A DNA stretch of 64,000 bases from the NCBI RefSeq assembly GCF_000171615.1, contig NZ_ABFU01000037.3, positions 27,975 to 91,974 of the forward strand, written 5' to 3'. Below, piece by piece: positions 59,315 through 64,000 of this stretch; within the stretch, counting starts at the first letter, position 1, and each line of letters begins with the position of its first letter. The notes beneath the pieces were generated by a model, which had not been told where the DNA came from, made no database searches, and saw nothing but the letters and a program-made list of their open reading frames with translations. Both the position numbers and the translations under genes were made by a program. The stretch comes from Bacillus coahuilensis m4-4. Its GTDB lineage: Bacteria; Bacillota; Bacilli; Bacillales; Bacillaceae_K.

Positions 59315-59996
59315 ATGTCATTCATTATCTACTTTTTGATTATCAGTATTATTCCAATCTGGGCCCAAATGAAAGTGAAAAGCACGTACAACAAATATTC
59401 AAAAGTGGCTACTTCAGCAGGAATGAGTGGCCGAGAGGTTGCAAGAAGAATTTTAGATGCGAATGGTCTTCAAGACGTTAAAATTGTAGAAAGTCGTGGC
59501 ATGTTAAGTGATCATTATAATCCTTTAACTAAAACCGTAGCTCTTTCTTCAAACAATTATCATGGACATTCTGTAGCAGGAGCTGCTGTTGCCGCACATG
59601 AAGTGGGTCATGCGATTCAAGATAAAGAAAGCTATGCTTTTCTTAGATTTAGACATTCTCTAGTACCTGTTGCAAATATTAGCTCCAATGCATCATGGAT
59701 TTTTATTATGATTGGTTTATTTGCACAAGCATCAGGTATGTTACTACTAGGTATTGCTTTGTTAGCTGCAGGGGTACTTTTCCAACTAGTTACATTACCT
59801 GTAGAGTTTAACGCATCGTCTCGTGCTATGAATGAAATTGTTGGTTTAGGCTTGATTCGTAATGAAGAAGAACGGCATGCAAAAAAAGTAATTAAATGCT
59901 GCAGCCATGACATATGTAGCTGCTGCTGCGGTCGCTGTAATCGAATTACTTCGTTTAGCCTTAATCTTCGTAGGTATGCAGAATAGCGATGAGTAA
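59315..59996 (+). CDS. YugP-like neutral zinc metallopeptidase (frameshifted at the C-terminus)
   Basis: Zinc motif HEVGH in AAHEVGHAIQD, N-terminal membrane helix and two further helices (about 115-160). The frame as written ends in a Cys-rich tail that is an artefact. Removing one A at 59894-59896 gives AAAMTYVAAAAVAVIELLRLAL and a stop at 59994-59996, about 226 residues, the family length. Membrane protease; substrate unknown. Confidence 0.85.
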
Positions 59997-60008
59997 ATGT
60001 GAAATGAT

Positions 60009-60044
60009 AAAGCCTCTCACAGATATCTGTGAGAGGCTTTTTAT
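60009..60044. terminator. Perfect bidirectional terminator
   Basis: AAAGCCTCTCACAGAT and its exact reverse complement abut with no loop (60009-60024 and 60025-60040), A-rich left and T-rich right. Serves the zinc peptidase gene and the convergent ypjC. Confidence 0.93.
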
Positions 60045-60913
60045 TATATGTCTATAGGGTTTTTATGTTCATCTAATGTAAATCCTTCTCCAAGAACATC
60101 ATGAACAAATGTTACACTAACAAAAGCATGTGGATCAATATCGTTTATAATATTCTTAAGGCGAACAATTTCATTCTTTCCGACCACACAATAAAGAACT
60201 TCTTTGTTTTCTTTAGAAAAGTAACCTTGTCCTTTTAAAATGGTGACACCTCGGTCCATTAATTCTGTAACTTTTGCAGCAATTTCTTCATGATGCTCAG
60301 AAATAATCATTGCTCCACGTGCAGCATAAGCTCCTTCTTGCATAAAGTCTATGACTCTGGCTCCTACAAATACGGCAACTAGCGTATACATCGCTTCTTT
60401 AATATCCAGATAGGTTATAAATGATGCAGTAATGACAAATGCGTCAAACAAAAACATGGTTTTCCCCATACTCCAACCGAGATATTTGTGAGCAAGTCTT
60501 GCGATGATATCTACGCCTCCAGTGGTTCCACCATACCTAAAGATGATCCCTAAACCTACACCAATAAATAGTCCCGCAAACAGAGCTGCTAAAAATAAAT
60601 CACCCTCAAGGTTGATATCCGTGGGATAACGTTGAAAGATGTATAAGTAAACAGATACAGATACCGTTCCGATAATGGTGTATAGAAATGCTTTTCTACC
60701 AAGCAGCTTCCAGCCGATAAGAAAAACAGGAATATTTAAAGCTAGATTTGAAATGGCAGGATCAAGACCTATAGTATTAAGTAATAATAGCGTAATACCT
60801 GTAAATCCTCCTTCTGCTAAATCGTTTTTAATATTAAAATTGACAATTCCAAAACTAAAAATAGCAGATCCAATTAGTATATAGAGGACATTCTTCAGTT
60901 TTAAACCAAACAT
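60044..60913 (-). CDS. ypjC: YpjC, YitT/DUF2179 family membrane protein
   Basis: 289 residues from ATG 60913 (AAAGGAG upstream on the minus strand); an in-frame extension upstream is rejected for lack of a ribosome site. Five membrane helices in the first 180 residues with YGGTTGGVDIIARL, then the soluble DUF2179 domain (KGQGYFSKENKEVLYCVVGKN fragment). Transport-like, function not known. Confidence 0.88.
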   Translation of the reverse strand: MFGLKLKNVLYILIGSAIFSFGIVNFNIKNDLAEGGFTGITLLLLNTIGLDPAISNLALNIPVFLIGWKLLGRKAFLYTIIGTVSVSVYLYIFQRYPTDINLEGDLFLAALFAGLFIGVGLGIIFRYGGTTGGVDIIARLAHKYLGWSMGKTMFLFDAFVITASFITYLDIKEAMYTLVAVFVGARVIDFMQEGAYAARGAMIISEHHEEIAAKVTELMDRGVTILKGQGYFSKENKEVLYCVVGKNEIVRLKNIINDIDPHAFVSVTFVHDVLGEGFTLDEHKNPIDI

Positions 60914-61055
60914 AGATGTACTCCTTTCTTCTTTGTTCTTGATGGCAACAGAAACATTATAATAAAACCAAGTGTAAACAGCAATCATAGAAAGGTGAAA
61001 TCATTGTCAATTTCCCCTACATTCAGTAACATATAGAAGAACAGGAGTGATACCG

Positions 61056-61385
61056 ATGAACAAGACGATGCACGAACTTCAAAAAGAAGTGGATGACTAC
61101 ATTTCTCAATTCAAAGAAGGATATTTTAGCCCACTCGCTATGATGGCTAGACTAACGGAAGAGTTAGGTGAACTCGCTAGAGAAATAAATCACTCATTTG
61201 GTGAGAAACCTAAGAAATCTAATGAAAAAGAAAATACCATAGAAGAAGAGCTTGGCGACGTACTATTTGTCATTATTTGCTTAGCAAATTCATTAAACAT
61301 AAGTTTAGAAGATGCTAATAATCGTGTTTTACATAAATTTAATACTAGAGATAAAGATCGCTGGACAAGGATAGAGGAGGAGTAA
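61056..61385 (+). CDS. ypjD: YpjD, MazG-type nucleotide pyrophosphohydrolase
   Basis: 109 residues from ATG 61056 behind AGGAG. Metal motifs EELGEL and EEELGDVLF are those of all-alpha NTP pyrophosphatases. It probably removes unwanted nucleotides. The stop is 2 bases before dapB, so they share a transcript. Confidence 0.88.
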   Translation: MNKTMHELQKEVDDYISQFKEGYFSPLAMMARLTEELGELAREINHSFGEKPKKSNEKENTIEEELGDVLFVIICLANSLNISLEDANNRVLHKFNTRDKDRWTRIEEE

Positions 61386-61387
61386 GG

Positions 61388-62188
61388 ATGAGTAAGATTA
61401 AAGTAGCAATTGCTGGGCCCAGAGGAAGAATGGGGCAAGAAGCAGTAAAAATGGTGCTTGAAACGGACCAGTTTGAATTAGTAGGAGCTCTAGATCATCG
61501 ACATGATGGAAAACTTTTGCAAGATATTTTGCCGGGAGTAAAAGATGAAATTCCAATATACGGAGATATCAAGAGTCTACTATCATCTTTAACAATAGAT
61601 GTATTGGTAGATTTAACGACTCCAGCTGTAGGTTATCTTCATACAAAGGAAGCGATTATGCATGGTGTACGTCCTGTAGTTGGTACAACAGGTTTTACAC
61701 AAGATCAATTAAGCGAACTAAGAGAATTAGCAGAAGAAAAGGGCATTGGTGTTATCATAGCTCCTAATTTCGCTATTGGTGCTATTCTCATGATGAAATT
61801 TGCTCAAATGGCAAGTAAATACTTACCTGATGTCGAAATCATTGAGATGCATCATGACCAGAAGCTAGATGCACCATCAGGCACGGCTATTAAAACGGCT
61901 GAAATGATTCAACAAGTAAGAGAGTCTAAACAACAAGGACATCCTGATGAAAAGGAAATAGTAACTGGTGCTCGTGGTGGTGACTTAGATGGGATTCATA
62001 TACATAGCGTTAGGTTAAAAGGTTTAGTTGCTCATCAGCAAGTGATGCTTGGAGGAGAAGGCCAGCTATTAACTCTTAAACACGATTCCTTTAACAGAAC
62101 TTCATTTATGTCTGGGGTTAAAATGTGTGTGGAAACGATTATGAATTTAGACACACTAGTATATGGGTTAGAAAATTTAATCGATTAA
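61388..62188 (+). CDS. dapB: DapB, 4-hydroxy-tetrahydrodipicolinate reductase
   Basis: 266 residues. Dinucleotide motif [16 protein letters not shown] at the start, then the catalytic [13 protein letters not shown] and the [17 protein letters not shown] region. It makes tetrahydrodipicolinate for lysine, diaminopimelate and spore dipicolinate. GGAGGAG precedes the ATG. Confidence 0.96.
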   Translation: MSKIKVAIAGPRGRMGQEAVKMVLETDQFELVGALDHRHDGKLLQDILPGVKDEIPIYGDIKSLLSSLTIDVLVDLTTPAVGYLHTKEAIMHGVRPVVGTTGFTQDQLSELRELAEEKGIGVIIAPNFAIGAILMMKFAQMASKYLPDVEIIEMHHDQKLDAPSGTAIKTAEMIQQVRESKQQGHPDEKEIVTGARGGDLDGIHIHSVRLKGLVAHQQVMLGGEGQLLTLKHDSFNRTSFMSGVKMCVETIMNLDTLVYGLENLID

Positions 62189-62201
62189 GGAGGAATAAAT
62201 A

Positions 62202-62598
62202 ATGAATATTGCATTGATTGCCCATGATGATAAAAAGGATGATATGATTCGCTTCACCATTGCTTACGGTAACATCTTAAAAGAACATTCTTTATTTGCT
62301 ACAGGCACAACGGAAAAGGATTTCAGAGGCTACTGGATTAAATGTTCATCGGTATCAATCAGGTCCTTTAGGTGGAGATCAAGAGATTGGAGCAATGATA
62401 GCCAAAAATAATTTGGACCTTGTGATATTCTTACGTGATCCTTTAACAGCCCAACCTCATGAACCAGACGTAACAGCATTGATGAGGCTATGTGATGTTT
62501 ATTCTGTTCCTTTAGCATCAAATATGGGAACAGCTGAAATTTTAATTAAAGGTCTCGAACGAGGCGACTTAAGTTGGAGAAGTGCAGTAAAGGAGTAA
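62202..62598 (+). CDS. mgsA: MgsA, methylglyoxal synthase (frameshifted in this sequence)
   Basis: [15 protein letters not shown] opens the protein. After ATGTT the frame shifts near 62310-62320 and continues [27 protein letters not shown], with the catalytic Asp in [19 protein letters not shown]. The net shift is one extra base or two missing; since a Gly is conserved at the break, two missing bases is plausible. About 131 residues. Converts dihydroxyacetone phosphate to methylglyoxal. Bacillithiol genes for its detoxification follow. Confidence 0.9.
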
Positions 62599-62602
62599 GA
62601 GC

Positions 62603-63304
62603 ATGACAGTAGATATATTAGCTTTTGGAGCTCACGCTGATGACGTTGAAATCGGCATGGCAGGAACCATTGCAAAGCTTTCCGGTAAAGGGAAAAAAGT
62701 CGTAATATGTGATATAACGAAAGCAGAATTGTCTTCAAACGGAACAGTGGAAACTAGACAAATTGAAGCTAAGAATGCTGCGGATATATTAGGAGTGTAT
62801 GAGAGGATTACGTTAGATTTACCTGATCGGGGAATTATGATTAATGATGAGTCTATAGGAAAGCTTGTTGAGGTAATTCGGCGATATGAGCCTACGCTTG
62901 TATTTGCGCCATATCAAAAAGATCGACACCCAGACCACGGAAGGGTAGGAGACCTTGTTAAAGAAGCAGTATTCTCAGCTAAAATACATAAATATAAACC
63001 AGATCGTTTTCATGCGCACAACGTTCAAGCACTCTATTATTATTTTATTAATGGGTTTACCCAACCCAGCTTCGTTATAGATATAGAACCGTTTATGAAC
63101 ACTAAATTAACAAGTTTAAAATGCTATACTAGTCAGTTCTATCAACGGGACGGAGTCAAAACACCCCTTACAGAAGGATATTTAGAAGGAATAGAAGCAA
63201 GAGAAAGGGTTATCGGTAAGATGGTGGGCAAAAAATTTGCAGAAGGATTCTTATCTGATACTCCTCTAGTATTAAAAGATGATTTGTTAGGAGATTTTAA
63301 ATGA
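62603..63304 (+). CDS. bshB1: BshB1, N-acetyl-alpha-D-glucosaminyl-malate deacetylase
   Basis: 233 residues of the LmbE/PIG-L fold. Zinc ligands in [10 protein letters not shown] and HPDHGRV. It deacetylates GlcNAc-malate, second step of bacillithiol synthesis. Overlaps bshA by ATGA. Order mgsA-bshB1-bshA is as in B. subtilis. Confidence 0.95.
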   Translation: MTVDILAFGAHADDVEIGMAGTIAKLSGKGKKVVICDITKAELSSNGTVETRQIEAKNAADILGVYERITLDLPDRGIMINDESIGKLVEVIRRYEPTLVFAPYQKDRHPDHGRVGDLVKEAVFSAKIHKYKPDRFHAHNVQALYYYFINGFTQPSFVIDIEPFMNTKLTSLKCYTSQFYQRDGVKTPLTEGYLEGIEARERVIGKMVGKKFAEGFLSDTPLVLKDDLLGDFK

Positions 63305-64000
63305 AATTGAAAATTGGTATAACATGCTATCCAACTGTAGGTGGATCTGGGGTTATTGCAACGGAGCTAGGGAAATTATTAGCTGAAAAAGGTCATGAAA
63401 TACATTTTATTACCTCGTCTGTTCCATTTAGATTGAACAAAATATATCCCAATATATATTTTCATGGAGTTGAAATGAACGGGTATGCTGTTTTTCAATA
63501 TCCACCTTATGACATTGCTCTTGCAAACAAGATGTCAGAAGTGATTAAAAGAGAGAAGCTAGACATTCTTCATGTTCATTATGCTATCCCACATGCAGTA
63601 TGTGCTATATTAGCCAAGCAAATGTCCAAAACAAACGTGAAGATTATCACAACTCTTCATGGAACGGATATTACGGTGTTAGGACATGACGATTCATTAA
63701 AGGATAGTATTCGATTTGGAATTGAACAATCCGATTGTGTTACCGCAGTATCAAGTGCATTAGTTGATCAAACGATTGAGTATATTGCACCAGATAAACA
63801 GATTGAAACGGTATATAACTTTATCGATGAACGTGTTTACAAAAAAATGGACTCCACTAAATTAAGAATAGATTTAGGTATAAAAGATGAAGAAGAAGTT
63901 CTGATTCATGTTTCTAATTTTCGTAAAGTAAAGAGAGTGCAAGATATCATTCATATCGTTGACCGTTTAAAAAATGAGATCAATTTGAAGCTTTTACTTG
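63301..64000 (+). CDS. bshA: BshA, GlcNAc-malate synthase (5' part, cut by window end)
   Basis: ATG 63301 overlaps the bshB1 stop. About 233 residues are visible: [28 protein letters not shown], the HVHYAIPHA segment and [11 protein letters not shown], as in BshA of GT family 4. It joins UDP-GlcNAc and L-malate. The frame is still open at base 64000. Confidence 0.95.
   Translation, partial: MKLKIGITCYPTVGGSGVIATELGKLLAEKGHEIHFITSSVPFRLNKIYPNIYFHGVEMNGYAVFQYPPYDIALANKMSEVIKREKLDILHVHYAIPHAVCAILAKQMSKTNVKIITTLHGTDITVLGHDDSLKDSIRFGIEQSDCVTAVSSALVDQTIEYIAPDKQIETVYNFIDERVYKKMDSTKLRIDLGIKDEEEVLIHVSNFRKVKRVQDIIHIVDRLKNEINLKLLL

Noticed and set aside
59880-59986. Cys-rich tail of the zinc peptidase
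   Set aside because: It appears only in the shifted frame; removing one A restores the family C-terminus.

Overview
This 64 kb window is a chromosomal segment from a low-GC, endospore-forming Firmicute of the family Bacillaceae (Bacillus sensu lato). Gene content and order follow the Bacillus subtilis region from rluB/resABCDE round to dapB/bshA almost gene for gene. Spore genes (sleB-ypeB, spoIVA, cotJABC, prsW, ypjB) and bacillithiol genes (ypdA, bshB1, bshA) fit that assignment. No rRNA, tRNA, prophage, insertion sequence or CRISPR array was seen.

Layout. 1-8.5 kb: end of rluB, cytochrome c maturation (resABC), the ResD/ResE two-component system, and sigX-rsiX behind a sigma-X type promoter. 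8.6-10.5 kb: a secreted M23/LysM peptidase, then an FMN riboswitch and ribU. 10.5-21 kb: fer (minus), ypbB-recS-ypbD-ypbE, a PAP2 phosphatase, a glycosyltransferase, ypbF, the cotJABC coat operon (minus), a CBS protein, a small membrane protein, a MerR/B12-binding CarH-like regulator, and mecB. 21-31 kb: ypdA, ansA (minus), prsW, sleB-ypeB, ypfA-ypfB-cmk, an acyltransferase, ypfD (S1 domains), fni. 31-40 kb: ypzI (minus), yphA-yphB, der-gpsA, yphE-yphF, spoIVA, hbs. 40-52 kb: folE-mtrB, hepS-menG-hepT (menaquinone), ndk, a deoxyribosyltransferase-like gene, cheR, and an aromatic supraoperon aroC-aroB-aroH-hisC-tyrA-aroA that lacks the trp genes. 52-64 kb: a degenerate amidohydrolase-like gene, ypiA-ypiB-ypiF, qcrABC, ypjA-ypjB, a zinc peptidase, ypjC (minus), ypjD, dapB, mgsA, bshB1, bshA (cut by the window end).

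Quality of the sequence. About 33 genes carry one or more apparent frameshifts, around 39 in all. They fall mostly in homopolymer runs and hit genes expected to be essential (der, gpsA, hepS, menG, aroB). Reading across one base restores a full-length family member in almost every case, so most are likely sequencing errors rather than gene death. I give the full reconstructed span and the position of each break.

The most interesting signal is the MerR/B12 gene at 19310-20225. Its product has the Wx9EH and ExHxxG signatures of adenosylcobalamin photoreceptor regulators. Its own promoter (-35 TTTACA, 17 bp, -10 TATAAT) is overlapped by five 11-bp-spaced repeats of the form TnnACA, the spacing known for CarH operators. 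This suggests a light- and B12-responsive autoregulated switch.
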